A stretch of 64,000 bases of DNA from Candidatus Bipolaricaulota bacterium. Its GTDB lineage: Bacteria; Bipolaricaulota; Bipolaricaulia; RBG-16-55-9; DRXL01. Positions 8,657 to 17,438 of the stretch are shown here, one piece after another. Made by a program: the position numbers and the translations under genes. Under the pieces are notes generated by a model. That model was given only the letters and a program-made list of their open reading frames with translations, did not search any database and was not told where the DNA came from. The stretch's first letter is position 1, and each line of letters opens with the position of its first letter. The DNA lies in contig CALLJK010000009.1 in the NCBI GenBank assembly GCA_938091745.1, positions 30,844-94,843 of the forward strand, in the 5' to 3' direction.

Positions 8657-10072
8657 CTACCACCTCCTCTGGAATTTGATGCGCAAGAAGATCGCCAAGG
8701 CGTTCATGGCTAAGAGAATCGTCAGGAGCACCAAGATTGCCGCGGCAGCAATGCTGGCAAAGCCATCTTTTGCTTCGCCGATCCACGTAAAAATCTGAAT
8801 GGGAACGACGGTGAAGTAGCTGCGTAAGTTGGGCAGAAATGTTAGATACTGAAAGGCTCCCAGGAGAATAAGCAGGGCGGCCTCGCCCATCGCCCGTGAG
8901 AGCGCGATGATCAAGCCCGTCAAGATCCCTGGCAGGGCGTAGGGCAGCACATGGGAGCGTACCACTTGCCAGTGCGTCGCGCCCACGGCGTACGCCGCAT
9001 GGCGAATCGAATCAGGGATCGTGCGCAAGGCTTCGCGCGACGCGATGATCACCATAGGGAGTATGAGAAGCGTCATAGTGAGGGCTCCGGTGAAGAGCAC
9101 GCGGTCCATCTTGAGCGCCCGCGCTAGGATCTCTAGCCCAATGATCCCATAGATCACCGAGGGGACGCCGGCAAGATTCGCAATCAATAACTGAATCAGC
9201 TCGGTGAGCCAATTCTTGCGGGCGTACTCTTCTAAGTATAACGCTGCGCCAACCCCTAGGGGCAGAGCGAAGAGCGCCGTCAGCCCAACTAAATAGAACG
9301 ACCCCACGATAGCACTGGCCAGCCCCGCTTTCTCGGGGGAGTTGGAGTCATAACTCGTGAGAAAGTCCCAGATAGCTTGTCCCCAGCTGCGCGTGATGGG
9401 GATCTGCGCTGTCTGCTCAGCTTCGAGCGGAAGAGTCAAGAGTTCCCCGTCGCGCTCAATGTGAACAGAGAACGGGCCTGGCTGGGCTCTTCTCTGGGCG
9501 GCGACGATGAGCGCTTCCCAGGCTTGGCGTGCCCCCGTGACGGGAATATCTTCGATTCGTACTATAATATCGCCGACGCGCAGCCCAGCTTGAAAACCAA
9601 GACTCTCTTCAGGCAGATAGTCTATGACGACGCGCAGCGCGCCCGTCTGCGGATCCATCTGGGGGAGCAGTTCTCCGAAGATCTTCACAGGGTCGCCGTT
9701 GATCCAACTGATGGGGAGCGTATCGTTGGGCAGGCGTGCGATGGCGTCCCACACATGCGCTGAGCGAAAGACAACTTCTGAGCCGATGCGAATAACTGCG
9801 TCGAACTCAGCGATCCCCGCGCGGGCCGCGGCGCTGTCGGGGATAAAATCCGTGATGATGACATAGGGCAAGTTCTGCGCATCCCATTGGATGACCATAG
9901 TGGAGAGCACCAAGCCTGCGCGAGAAGCCGCGCGCATGGCCATCAGTGGGCGCGCATTGATAAGAATATAGACGATCAAGGCGACTAAGAGAGCGAAGCT
10001 GATGAGGATCGTGCTGAGGGTCAGCGTGCCAAAAAGCGTGCTCTTTGTCTTACGCCAAGCGAGTGCGCTCAT
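8657..10072 (-). CDS. pstA: Phosphate ABC transporter permease PstA with two inserted PDZ-like domains
   Basis: PstA and PstC form the membrane channel of the phosphate importer. The C-terminal part (about 250-470) is a normal PstA permease with the EAA-type coupling loop ([17 protein letters not shown]). Unlike ordinary PstA (about 280-300 residues), this protein has 471 residues. After a first membrane helix (17-40) comes a block of about 180 residues before the permease core. That block holds two PDZ-like repeats, about 68-135 ([15 protein letters not shown]) and 140-220 ([20 protein letters not shown]). The block would sit in the periplasm, near the PstS docking side. The start is chosen at 10072 because its ATG overlaps the pstC stop as ATGA. 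Confidence 0.92.
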   Translation of the reverse strand: MSALAWRKTKSTLFGTLTLSTILISFALLVALIVYILINARPLMAMRAASRAGLVLSTMVIQWDAQNLPYVIITDFIPDSAAARAGIAEFDAVIRIGSEVVFRSAHVWDAIARLPNDTLPISWINGDPVKIFGELLPQMDPQTGALRVVIDYLPEESLGFQAGLRVGDIIVRIEDIPVTGARQAWEALIVAAQRRAQPGPFSVHIERDGELLTLPLEAEQTAQIPITRSWGQAIWDFLTSYDSNSPEKAGLASAIVGSFYLVGLTALFALPLGVGAALYLEEYARKNWLTELIQLLIANLAGVPSVIYGIIGLEILARALKMDRVLFTGALTMTLLILPMVIIASREALRTIPDSIRHAAYAVGATHWQVVRSHVLPYALPGILTGLIIALSRAMGEAALLILLGAFQYLTFLPNLRSYFTVVPIQIFTWIGEAKDGFASIAAAAILVLLTILLAMNALAIFLRIKFQRRW

Positions 10073-11004
10073 TCGTATCGCTCCCGAAAGCGGCGCACGA
10101 TCCAATAGCTCAGAATATTTAAGGACAGCGTGATCACGAAGAGCAGCGCGCCGATGGCGAAGATCGTCGCCCAGATGAATGCGCCGGCTTCAGCGTCCCC
10201 TGTGGCGACGTTGACGATGTGCACCGTCAGGGTTTCCAAGGGCTTGAGCAGATCTGGGGGCCAGCTTGGCACACGTCCAGCGGCAATAGCGACGATCATC
10301 GTCTCGCCGATAGCACGCGACATCGCCAATATGAACGACGCGGCGATCCCTGACAGGGCCGCGGGCAGCACGACATGGCGGATCGTCTCGAACTTCGTCG
10401 CCCCAAGAGCATAGGCGCCCTCGCGCAGCTCGCGCGGCACCGCGTAAATAATATCTTCGCTGAGCGACGAGACCAACGGGATGATCGCTATTCCCAAGAC
10501 GATCCCCGCGCTGAGCGCGTTCCAAAACTGAATATCTGGGAGCACCGTGCGCAAGAGCGGCGTCACGAAGAGCAACGCGAAATAGCCATAGACGACCGTA
10601 GGGATGCCTGCTAAGATCTCTAAGATGGGTTTGGCTATTTTGCGCACGCGCCCGGATGCAAATTCGCTCAGATAGATCGCGCTGAGCAGCCCGATGGGCA
10701 GAGCTACTAATAAAGCAATCCCCGTGATGATGAGCGTGCCCATGATTAAGGGCAAAGCGCCGTAGGATGGGGTGGAGACGTCTGTGGGGGCCCAGCGTAT
10801 GCCCCCTAAGAATTCCCTAAGAGAGACCTTGCTGAAGAAGACCCCTGAACCGGAGATAAAGAGCCAGATAGTAGCTGCGGTGACGACCACAGCGAGAAAA
10901 GCGCAGACGAAGAGCACACCCTGAATGAGCCGTTCCTTGAGATACCGCCCTGGAGGGGCATGCAGGGCAGGCTGGAGTGCCGTCTGCTTCATGGTTCTTT
11001 TCAT
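10069..11004 (-). CDS. pstC: Phosphate ABC transporter permease PstC
   Basis: This is the second channel subunit of the phosphate importer. The protein of 311 residues has a first membrane helix (27-50), a short periplasmic segment with FLGGIRWAPT (typical of PstC), five further helices and the EAA loop (ELREGAYALGATKFETIRHVVLPAA). The start at 11004 has only a weak ribosome site; a second in-frame ATG lies at 10992. A CTATATAG palindrome at 11007-11014 ends 2 bases before the start codon. The gene is separated from pstS by a strong hairpin. Confidence 0.95.
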   Translation of the reverse strand: MKRTMKQTALQPALHAPPGRYLKERLIQGVLFVCAFLAVVVTAATIWLFISGSGVFFSKVSLREFLGGIRWAPTDVSTPSYGALPLIMGTLIITGIALLVALPIGLLSAIYLSEFASGRVRKIAKPILEILAGIPTVVYGYFALLFVTPLLRTVLPDIQFWNALSAGIVLGIAIIPLVSSLSEDIIYAVPRELREGAYALGATKFETIRHVVLPAALSGIAASFILAMSRAIGETMIVAIAAGRVPSWPPDLLKPLETLTVHIVNVATGDAEAGAFIWATIFAIGALLFVITLSLNILSYWIVRRFRERYE

Positions 11005-11072
11005 TTCTATATAGTTTTCCCCATAAAATTATAGCACCCCAGCCCAAGGGCAGTCAAATGAGAAGGGAGGGG

Positions 11073-11111
11073 CCGAGCCTCCTAGGGGCGAGGGGACCCC
11101 AGGAGGCTCGG
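11073..11111 (-). terminator. Hairpin between pstS and pstC (attenuator or mRNA stabiliser)
   Basis: Eleven-base perfect arms (CCGAGCCTCCT at 11073-11083 and AGGAGGCTCGG at 11101-11111) enclose a 17-base loop that can itself pair GGGG with CCCC. There is no strong T run behind it on the minus strand. It is therefore more likely to be partial termination or 3'-end protection that keeps pstS mRNA above the level of the downstream genes, as is common in pst operons. Confidence 0.7.
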
Positions 11112-11126
11112 TGTTCGGGGGTTGGC

Positions 11127-12275
11127 TCACTTGCAGTGCTCTTTATATTTATTACGGATCTCCGTGAGCGACAGGCCGCTGTAGTTGCCGCCAAAGGCCG
11201 TGCCGGTGATGCGCTTCGCCCAGCAGGTGCGGGCTTCATCGCGCACCTCGCGCGGCGCGGGGAGATACCCAGCTTTATTGAGCATAAATTGCTGATTACC
11301 AAGGCGCTCTTCAGCGAGATAGAACTTGATGAACTCGTCCACAGCGGGGCGCTCGCCGCTCTTCTTATTCACATAGATGAAGAGCGGTCGGCTCAACGGC
11401 TGATACGTGAATCCCAAGATCGTATCGACGGTGGGCAGGATGCCCTTGCACTCCCCGCCCTTGTTTTCTAAGGGCTTTTTGCCGTTCTTGGCCCGGCGCG
11501 CGTTGATCTCTTTCAGCACGTCTGCAGGGGTGCTGATCAGCTCGCGGCGCGGGTCGATCGCCACGGCCTGCACAAGCTGAGTATTGTGCACGAAGAAGTT
11601 ATACCCAAAGTATGTGAGGGCGAAGGAGTTCGCGCCGGTCTGTTGAGCCAAAAGCTGGTCTTCTTCAGTACCGAAGTAGTCTTGTCGGGTGTCGCCCTCT
11701 TTGCCGGTAATAGCTGAGGTGAAGAAGTCGAACGTCCCAGACGTTTCAGCTGCGCCGGAGAGCGTGATCTCAGCGTTGGCGAGCGTGCTGCGCACTTGGT
11801 TCCATTTGGTGATGAATTTTTCGGCTTCTCTAGCCCACAGCAGCTCCAGCTCGCCCACGGTCAAGCACACGGGAGCATTCCCAAAGATTTGGGTCTTGGT
11901 GCTGACGGCGACGGTCAGGCCGTCAAGGGCGACCAAGAGTTCAATATATTCGACGCCGTGCTTCGGCGCGGTCTCGATTTCGGATTGCTTAATAGCTCGA
12001 GAGGCATTGCTGATGTCGGTCTCACCGGTGACGAAGCGCCGAAAGCCCCCCGACGTGCCGCTGACAGCCACGGTGACGTTGATGTCCGGGCGGACCTTCT
12101 TAAACTCTTCGGCCATCGCCTTGGTGATAGGGGCGACGGTGCTGGAGCCATCCGAGAGAATATTCTTTGAGTCCTTCGGAGCCCCCGGCTGCCCCACCGC
12201 CGACAAGACGACCGACCCGACGACAACCAAAACGACCAACGCTGCGCGCCTTAGAAGAGACGCGTTGAGTTTCAT
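11127..12275 (-). CDS. pstS: Phosphate-binding protein PstS (ABC transporter)
   Basis: PstS captures phosphate in the periplasm for the Pst importer. The 382-residue protein has a signal peptide (about 1-28, no lipobox cysteine, so it is soluble). The phosphate-binding signature LSDGSSTVAPIT is at about 40-51, SGTSGGFRRF follows, and a later GAAETSGTFDFF contact loop resembles other PstS. Length is slightly above average. A strong ribosome site (AGGAGG, 12280-12290 region) and a consensus promoter precede it. It is first in pstS-pstC-pstA-pstB-phoU-nuclease-arsC. Confidence 0.95.
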   Translation of the reverse strand: MKLNASLLRRAALVVLVVVGSVVLSAVGQPGAPKDSKNILSDGSSTVAPITKAMAEEFKKVRPDINVTVAVSGTSGGFRRFVTGETDISNASRAIKQSEIETAPKHGVEYIELLVALDGLTVAVSTKTQIFGNAPVCLTVGELELLWAREAEKFITKWNQVRSTLANAEITLSGAAETSGTFDFFTSAITGKEGDTRQDYFGTEEDQLLAQQTGANSFALTYFGYNFFVHNTQLVQAVAIDPRRELISTPADVLKEINARRAKNGKKPLENKGGECKGILPTVDTILGFTYQPLSRPLFIYVNKKSGERPAVDEFIKFYLAEERLGNQQFMLNKAGYLPAPREVRDEARTCWAKRITGTAFGGNYSGLSLTEIRNKYKEHCK

Positions 12276-12305
12276 ATTTGTCCTCCTTTAAGTATAGTTT
12301 GCTTA

Positions 12306-12321
12306 CGATCTATATAGATCG
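12306..12321. promoter_or_regulatory. Perfect 16-bp palindrome at the pstS transcription start
   Basis: CGATCTATATAGATCG is fully self-complementary. It covers roughly +1 to +16 of the pstS transcript, a typical repressor position. Its core CTATATAG (12310-12317) recurs upstream of pstC and the AbrB-PhoU gene, with a one-mismatch version at phnD. PhoB boxes are direct repeats, so this looks like a different, dimeric regulator. Confidence 0.6.
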
Positions 12322-12328
12322 CGCCATA

Positions 12329-12358
12329 AGTATACAGTACAGGAGGGGGTCTTGTCAA
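12329..12358 (-). promoter_or_regulatory. Consensus promoter of the pst operon
   Basis: On the minus strand TTGACA (12358-12353) and TATACT (12334-12329) are spaced by 18 bp. The predicted start is near 12322, about 47 bases before the pstS ATG. The consensus -35 suggests repression rather than activator-dependent control. Confidence 0.75.
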
Positions 12359-12780
12359 GTCGGGGGTATCTGCGCCAAGAAATCGTTACTAGGGGTAGGC
12401 GAAGCGTTTTGGTGCGACCGCTTTCTCAAACAAGATGCTGCACCAAAACGTTTCGGTGTTGCATATGGTTGAGAAGAGCGGGCATTCTTTACAAAGGCAC
12501 GATTCTGGAAGAGTACTCAGAGTGGGGAGATTTTGAAGCGGATTGACCGGCTCAGCCAGAAGTTCTTTACGCCCTTGGGAGCGAAGCCGGTGCGCTTGTA
12601 TGGACGGAGTCGTGGCACAAGCTGCTCCAGCTGGGAAAGTACTGAAGGAATTTGCGGTGTTGCCGCTATCGTGTGAGATGGGATTGCGATTGATTGGGGC
12701 CTAGTAACGATCTATTGACCCATTACAAGAGATTTTGCTATACTTCTTTCAGCGTAGGATTTCTACAGAGCCATGTAGGA
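12359..12780. other. Region of about 420 bp without an intact gene
   Basis: No supported reading frame is seen. The main structure is an inverted repeat: CGTTTTGGTGC at 12405-12415 and its exact complement GCACCAAAACG at 12440-12450, with a 24-base spacer. The right arm also sits in a near-palindrome centred on AAACGTTT. This could be the end of a lost mobile element or a regulatory hairpin. The sequence up to the HEPN-like gene otherwise looks like decayed coding DNA of unknown origin. Confidence 0.4.
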
Positions 12781-13490
12781 ATGAATCGTCGTAGGCATTC
12801 GTGCGGGAGGTCAAAGATCGCGACACCAAATACTGATCCAATGGATGAACATGCAAAGGCAATGGCCGAACGTGAAAAGACAATGAATGAATTCGCAGAG
12901 ACCTTTTTTCGGACAGAATATGAGTCAGGAGGATCATGGCTCGCACGTGGAGTGCATTTATTACGGGCAGCCGAACTCGTTTGGAATGCTTATTATCGTG
13001 ATGAGCAGGAATTTCGTAAAAGGGTAGAGAACGTAGGTGAAGCTATAGTAAGTGGAATCAAAATTAATGACCTAATCTACTTAGATCAGCTCCCCATATG
13101 GGCGATGCTTGCTGGGCTAGCATTAGAGAACATGCTTAAGGCTCTCCTTATTGCTAAAATTCCCCCGCCGGAGCAAAAGCAAAAGAAGGATTTTAAGACG
13201 CTCGACAAGAAGTTAAAACCCATAATCTCATCGATTTAGCCAAGCAAGCAAAACTCTCGTTGAGTTCTGAGGAGAGCGAACTTGTTTCTAATCTTTCAAA
13301 ATTCATAGAGTGGGGAGGCCGATATCCAATACCTACCAAGGCTCAAGAGATGCGCCCTGATCGGTTACCAAGGATTCCTGCTGGAGACATCAAGGAAAAT
13401 CACGATCTTCTTATGCGGTTGTGTAAGCGAGTGTCTAATGGGTTCAATATCAATTTAGATGATTTGGTAGTCCCCAAGGATAGGAGCTAA
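12781..13490 (+). pseudogene. Frameshifted HEPN-like domain protein
   Basis: Two reading frames join into one protein. Frame 1 gives the N-terminal two thirds, including LAGLALENMLKALLIAK. The other frame continues with THNLIDLAKQAKLSLSSEE and an IEWGGRYPIPT segment. This combination of an ENxLKAL helix, an HNLxxL helix and a GRYP loop resembles HEPN-like proteins, which often act as toxins, antitoxins or RNases. The break lies at the AAAA run 13215-13218; one extra A restores the frame. The start is uncertain: ATG at 12781 has a nearby TAGGA, and ATG at 12841 is an alternative. The break may be real decay or a read error. Confidence 0.55.
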
Positions 13491-13999
13491 GATGGCTGTG
13501 GTGATCCCTTATGTGGAAAACCGAAGCTGCCTTGTGCTCGCGTCTGCAACTGGACAAGCTGTGGACCCACATGCGCAACAAGGGCCAAAAAGCAGGTATC
13601 CTGAGACCCAAGAAAAGAGTGGCCCGTGCAGTAGGCAATCGGTAGGGGACCTTGTTGGAAAAATTGCTCTACCATGTGTAAGAGTACGTGGCGGGGACTC
13701 CAGCCATAGCCAAGTGATCAGTTATCGGGCTATGTTGCGGGTAGCAATCAGAGGTGACAATAGCGAGAATCGATGCTGGCGATGGTTGCGGGGCCAAGGG
13801 ATCACGTCTGGATGATCAGGGAGTTTGCGAAGCTCACTTGCCTACGGAAGTGACTGCACTAAATGGGGTGACTACCCGGCTCTCACTTTGATGGAGGCCG
13901 CGTTACTCCCGGCTTATATCGCTGATTATGGCTGCTGTACGAATCAAAAATCTTGCCCAAGGCTGAAAACTAAGGTATGATGCAACAAGGAGTGAGACT
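13491..13999. other. Region of about 500 bp with gene fragments only
   Basis: A 44-codon open stretch at 13511-13645 ends in a basic segment with LRPKKRVARAVGNR. It continues past a stop with LLEKLLYHV and could be the tail of a decayed IS110-like transposase; this is weak. At 13928 the bases ATGGCTGCTGTACGAATCAA closely resemble the start of the DUF433 gene at 54488, so a 5' remnant of such an antitoxin gene is possible. The rest shows nothing recognisable. Confidence 0.35.
13953..13981 (+). promoter_or_regulatory. Promoter of hicBA
   Basis: TTGCCC (13953-13958) and TATGAT (13976-13981) are spaced by 17 bp. They are followed by an AAGGAG ribosome site and the hicB ATG at 14000, giving a leader of about 12 bases. 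Confidence 0.5.
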
Positions 14000-14221
14000 A
14001 TGAAGCTCAAGGTTATCCTAGAAGCTGAAAAAGAGGGGGGCTATTCCGTGCATTGCCCGGCTCTGCCAGGCTGTTACAGCCAAGGTGATACCGTTGAGGA
14101 AGCTCTCGCAAACATTCGAGAAGCCATTCAGCTTTATATCGAAACTCTTAAGGATTTAGGGAAGCCGATCCCTACAAGCGACCCGGAGATCTTCGTTGAG
14201 GTTGTTGAAGTGAACGCATGA
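14000..14221 (+). CDS. hicB: HicB-family antitoxin
   Basis: HicB proteins neutralise the HicA RNase toxin. The 73-residue product has the HicB fold: MKLKVILEAEKEGGYSVHCPALPGCYSQGDTVEEALANIREAI, with the partial RNase-H-like strand order and the PALPGC turn. No DNA-binding C-terminal domain is present, as in short HicB versions. A GGAG ribosome site precedes it, and its stop overlaps the start of the hicA remnant as ATGA. Confidence 0.88.
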   Translation: MKLKVILEAEKEGGYSVHCPALPGCYSQGDTVEEALANIREAIQLYIETLKDLGKPIPTSDPEIFVEVVEVNA

Positions 14222-14447
14222 AGAAGCTTCCCAGCGTCCCCGGCAGCCGGGTCGTAAAAGCCTTAGAGAAGATCGGTTGGTATGTCCATCGGCACTCTGG
14301 GGACATGTGATCTTGCGTCATGCTCGTTACCCTGACAAGCTGATTGTGGTGCCCATTCACGGCAAAAAGCCCGTGAAGAAAAGGGTTTTAAGTGGAATTC
14401 TCAAAGATGCCGGACTCGTGATAGAGGAATTTAAGCAATTACTTTGA
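14218..14447 (+). pseudogene. hicA: HicA-family toxin, frameshifted
   Basis: The gene begins MKKLPSVPGSRVVKALEKIGWYVHRHSG and then meets a stop after GDM. One frame over, it continues HVILRHARYPDKLIVVPIHGKKPVKKRVLSGILKDAGL, which is the rest of a normal HicA (double-stranded-RNA-binding-like RNase). A single lost base near the GGGG run at 14297-14300 explains the break. The catalytic histidine region (SGxHVIL) lies exactly at the damage, so as written the toxin would be inactive. A sequencing error cannot be excluded. Confidence 0.75.
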
Positions 14448-14543
14448 ATTTCGGCTCAGCTACGGGCATGATGAGCCAAACGATGACGAATCCAGAGGAG
14501 TGCTGCACTGGGGGAGCTGAAACTAGGTACGTGCTAGCTCGAG

Positions 14544-15296
14544 TTAAACATCGTGTAAGATTTCGTTCAATTCTTGCAGATTGTTAATGCGGGCTGAGGC
14601 GCGCTCATTGGTCGGGATCGAGTGGAGACCACTGAGGGGGGAGAGTCGGCCGGGGTAGAAGCGTCCCTGGAGTTCGGGTCGTTCGATCCAGACGGCGTGC
14701 AAGCCCGCACGCCGCGCCCCACGAATGTCCGTCTCAAAATCGTCGCCGACGTGTAGCGCCTCGTGCGGGGCTGCGCCCGCTCGCTTCAGCACAGAAGCCC
14801 AAAAAGCTCGGTCGAGCTTCCCATGCGCGATCCCCGTCGAGTCGGGACTAGCCAGCCAGCGGAAGAACTCTTTTAGTCCGTGCTTCTCCAGCGAGCGTTC
14901 GATCCCTGCTATCGGGCGATGCGACACGATCCCCAGCTCGATCCCGCGCCGACGCAGTCTTTCTAACGCTTCCGGCACCTCGGGGAAGAGCTCATCTGTA
15001 GGGGTCTCCCAGTAGCGTTGGATCTCTTCAGCTATGAGCGAGAGATCGCCATTCAGCCCTAGCTCCCTTAAGATCAACTTGTTCCACTCAACAAACGATT
15101 CCATGCTGAACCCCAGGCGCGGGCGGATCTCTTGCTGCCACCGCTCTTGCGCACGGTGATACGCTTGAGCGAGCTGCTCGCGATCCGGCGGTATCCCAAG
15201 CTTTTCAATCCGTTGTGCAAACCAGTCGGCCTGGCCACTCCCCGGCACCCACACGAGCGTGCCGTCCATGTCGAAAAAGATCACTCTCACGCGCAT
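14544..15296 (-). CDS. HAD-superfamily hydrolase
   Basis: Cytosolic phosphatase of the haloacid dehalogenase superfamily. Motif I FFDMDGTL (nucleophile D9, acid/base D11), motif II VSHRP, a lysine in the HGKLDRAFW region, and motif IV HVGDDFETDIRGARRAG are present. A helical cap between motifs I and II marks the phosphoglycolate-phosphatase-like subclass. The length of 250 is normal. The substrate cannot be told from sequence. It stands alone between the hicBA patch and the divergent metallo-hydrolase gene. Confidence 0.88.
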   Translation of the reverse strand: MRVRVIFFDMDGTLVWVPGSGQADWFAQRIEKLGIPPDREQLAQAYHRAQERWQQEIRPRLGFSMESFVEWNKLILRELGLNGDLSLIAEEIQRYWETPTDELFPEVPEALERLRRRGIELGIVSHRPIAGIERSLEKHGLKEFFRWLASPDSTGIAHGKLDRAFWASVLKRAGAAPHEALHVGDDFETDIRGARRAGLHAVWIERPELQGRFYPGRLSPLSGLHSIPTNERASARINNLQELNEILHDV

Positions 15297-15337
15297 AGAG
15301 TGTTATCGTACGCGATACAGCAGCTCACGTCAAGGGC

Positions 15338-15366
15338 TTGCACGCACCCGCGCCCTGAGCTAAGAT
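15338..15366 (+). promoter_or_regulatory. Promoter giving a nearly leaderless transcript
   Basis: TTGCAC (15338-15343) and TAAGAT (15361-15366) are spaced by 17 bp. Transcription would start at about 15373, only 3 bases before the ATG at 15376, and no Shine-Dalgarno site is visible. Confidence 0.45.
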
Positions 15367-15375
15367 AAGCTCACT

Positions 15376-16332
15376 ATGGATCTCACGATCTCACAGATTT
15401 CTATTCCAAATCCATATTTTGAAAGCCCAACGAATGTCTTCTTGATCCGGAGCTCGCAGAGCCCCCCTGTACTCATAGATACCGGAATCAGCACGGAAGA
15501 GTCCTTCAGTTTATTGCGCCGCGAGCTGGCCAAGCATAGCTGCTCGCTCAAGGATATTGCTGTCGTTCTGTTGACTCATAAGCATATCGATCATAGCGGG
15601 CTGGCACGCGCCATCCAAGACGAGTCTGGAGCAGTAGTCTACGTGCATAGCGACGATTGGACAGACGTCGCTCTCTTTGAAGAGCGTCACGAAAGGGTCT
15701 CGCAGCTCTATCTAGAAGCAATGCGCCGCTGGGGCATCCCTGAAGAAGTTATTGTGCAGGTGGGGCACTTTCGCTCGCGGTTTGCTGGGCTTGGGCGTTC
15801 TGTCCCCACAGCCCAGAAGATCAGTGACGGTCAGATACTGCGCTTTGGCGAAGTAGAACTGCATGTCTTGCACACCCCTGGCCATACCCAAGGGTCGGTC
15901 TGCTTTCTGCTTGGGGAGAAACTCTTCGCTGGGGATCATCTCCTGCCGACGTACACGTCGAACGTCGGCGCGACCGACGTCACTACTGACGGCCATCTCG
16001 AAAAATTTCTCGCTTCGCTCAAGAGAATTCTTGAGTTACCCAACGCGGAACGCTTAGAGATCTACCCGGGGCACGGTCAGCCCTGGACCGATCCGCGCCC
16101 GCGCATCACAAAGATCTTCAAGCACCATTATGAGCGGACTGATCGTATCTTAAAAATCTTGAGCGACGGTCAAGCGCTCACGGCATTTGAGATCGCGCAG
16201 AAGCTCTTTGGGCGGCTCAAAGACTATCATGTGCTGCTTGGAGCTGGTGAAGTATATGCCCATCTTGAAGTCCTAGAGAGCCAGGGGCGCATCTGTCAGA
16301 GTGAGCCGAATCGCTTTGCCCTGCGCACGTGA
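15376..16332 (+). CDS. Metallo-beta-lactamase-fold hydrolase with C-terminal winged helix
   Basis: The 318-residue protein carries the full two-metal set: THKHIDHSG (HxHxDH), HTPGHTQGS, AGDHLLP and YPGHGQP. After the core, residues about 245-318 form a helical/winged segment, an arrangement like LACTB2-type MBL hydrolases. Members are RNases, thioesterases or lactonases; the substrate here is unknown. The ATG at 15376 is preceded by a promoter but not by a ribosome site, so translation may be leaderless. Confidence 0.87.
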   Translation: MDLTISQISIPNPYFESPTNVFLIRSSQSPPVLIDTGISTEESFSLLRRELAKHSCSLKDIAVVLLTHKHIDHSGLARAIQDESGAVVYVHSDDWTDVALFEERHERVSQLYLEAMRRWGIPEEVIVQVGHFRSRFAGLGRSVPTAQKISDGQILRFGEVELHVLHTPGHTQGSVCFLLGEKLFAGDHLLPTYTSNVGATDVTTDGHLEKFLASLKRILELPNAERLEIYPGHGQPWTDPRPRITKIFKHHYERTDRILKILSDGQALTAFEIAQKLFGRLKDYHVLLGAGEVYAHLEVLESQGRICQSEPNRFALRT

Positions 16333-16357
16333 CAAAACATACGTCCTCTGCTACAAT
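16329..16357 (+). promoter_or_regulatory. Promoter of the secreted peptidase gene
   Basis: GTGACA (16329-16334) and TACAAT (16352-16357) are spaced by 17 bp, inside and just after the stop of the preceding gene. An AGAAGGGA ribosome site follows. Confidence 0.5.
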
Positions 16358-16391
16358 ACCGACATAAATTTTATAGAAGGGACTGGTGACC

Positions 16392-17438
16392 ATGACGCGG
16401 ACGCGACTCATGCACGTGCTTTTGGGGGTCATCTTAGCGCTCGGTATTCTTCTGGTGCCTGCCAAGGCGACAATCACTGTCCGCTTTAGCGATATCTCGC
16501 TGCGCCCAGAAGAGAAAATCGACTACGATTTCACACCCACCACCACAGGCGAGATCGTCTTCAAATTAGCCCTGCGCCCGACGACTGCTGCTCTGCGGGT
16601 TCAGCTCTTCCTTGAGAAGACTCTTATAGTAGATCAGTCGGGGCCAGTGACGCAAACGGCCAAGGCAGAGGTCTCCGAAGAGCAAGTCGGTCGCCCCTGG
16701 CGTTTGGTCGTGACCAATCTCAGCTCTCAAACAGTCGAGGGGCGCCTCGAGCTCACCTATCCTCGACGCTTCTGCAAAGAGATTTCTGCGCAATATCGCA
16801 TCAAGGTGAGCTATGAAGTGGGCACAGAGCTGGAAGATCTGCATTGTCAGCAGCTTTATGGGGTCTTGCGCTCGCTGCCCGCGGAGCATCTCAAGCGCCT
16901 GCGGGAGATTCGCGCCCGCGAACCTGATTTTCTCTATGGGCAGTACTTCCCGCCCAGCTTGATAGAGCTTCCTGGGCTGCGCGCCAGCCGCACGTTCACG
17001 CTCGTCGTGTATCATGAGCTTGGGCACTTGGTGCATTTTACGCGCTCGACAGCTGATCAAGAAGCTCGTTGGGAGAAGCTCTTCAGCGAGTCTGGTCGTG
17101 ATCCCGATAACTTCGTGCGTGATCCCATCGACCGCTCGCTCTACGCTATGACCAATCAGTATGAAGACTTCGCCGTGACGTTCTCAGCGTATATCGCCGA
17201 CAGCCAGCTTTTTATGAACGATGCGCTCACGCGCAGCCAGCGCAGCAAGCCCCTGCTCTTGCAGAAGTTCAAAGTGATTCTAGAGTACTTCCGGCATCAG
17301 GTGGACGGCCAAACGAAAGTCTATATTTATCGTGTTGGGACGGAAGTGCCCATCCCTACGGTCTATCGTGCTTCTGTACCGTTGACCCCAGACGATTTAC
17401 CAGACTTCACTGGGCCCATCGCGTGGGAGCCTTTTTAG
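16392..17438 (+). CDS. Secreted zinc metalloprotease-like protein (HELGH)
   Basis: Begins with a signal peptide (hydrophobic stretch ending near PAKA), then a beta-rich domain of about 110 residues that may be a jelly-roll or PPC-like domain. The catalytic domain follows with HELGH (residues 208-212 from this ATG) and a glutamate-bearing helix NQYEDFAVTFSAYI about 46 residues later as probable third zinc ligand. This resembles gluzincin peptidases of the lethal-factor/putative-zincin type. Three cysteines may form disulfides. The ATG at 16392 suits the AGAAGGGA ribosome site; a GTG two codons upstream is possible. Its stop overlaps the convergent AbrB-PhoU gene by 4 bp. Confidence 0.72.
   Translation: MTRTRLMHVLLGVILALGILLVPAKATITVRFSDISLRPEEKIDYDFTPTTTGEIVFKLALRPTTAALRVQLFLEKTLIVDQSGPVTQTAKAEVSEEQVGRPWRLVVTNLSSQTVEGRLELTYPRRFCKEISAQYRIKVSYEVGTELEDLHCQQLYGVLRSLPAEHLKRLREIRAREPDFLYGQYFPPSLIELPGLRASRTFTLVVYHELGHLVHFTRSTADQEARWEKLFSESGRDPDNFVRDPIDRSLYAMTNQYEDFAVTFSAYIADSQLFMNDALTRSQRSKPLLLQKFKVILEYFRHQVDGQTKVYIYRVGTEVPIPTVYRASVPLTPDDLPDFTGPIAWEPF

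Noticed and set aside
8652..8786. An N-terminal extension of PstB of 45 residues
   Set aside because: The extension overlaps pstA and lacks a ribosome site, whereas the ATG at 8651 has a strong one and gives normal PstB length.
12694..12780. TTG start for the HEPN-like gene
   Set aside because: TTG with no ribosome site; the added residues show no domain features, so a later ATG is preferred.
13511..13645. Intact transposase gene
   Set aside because: Only a basic 44-codon stretch vaguely like an IS110 C-terminus was seen; no catalytic motifs, ends or target duplications are visible.
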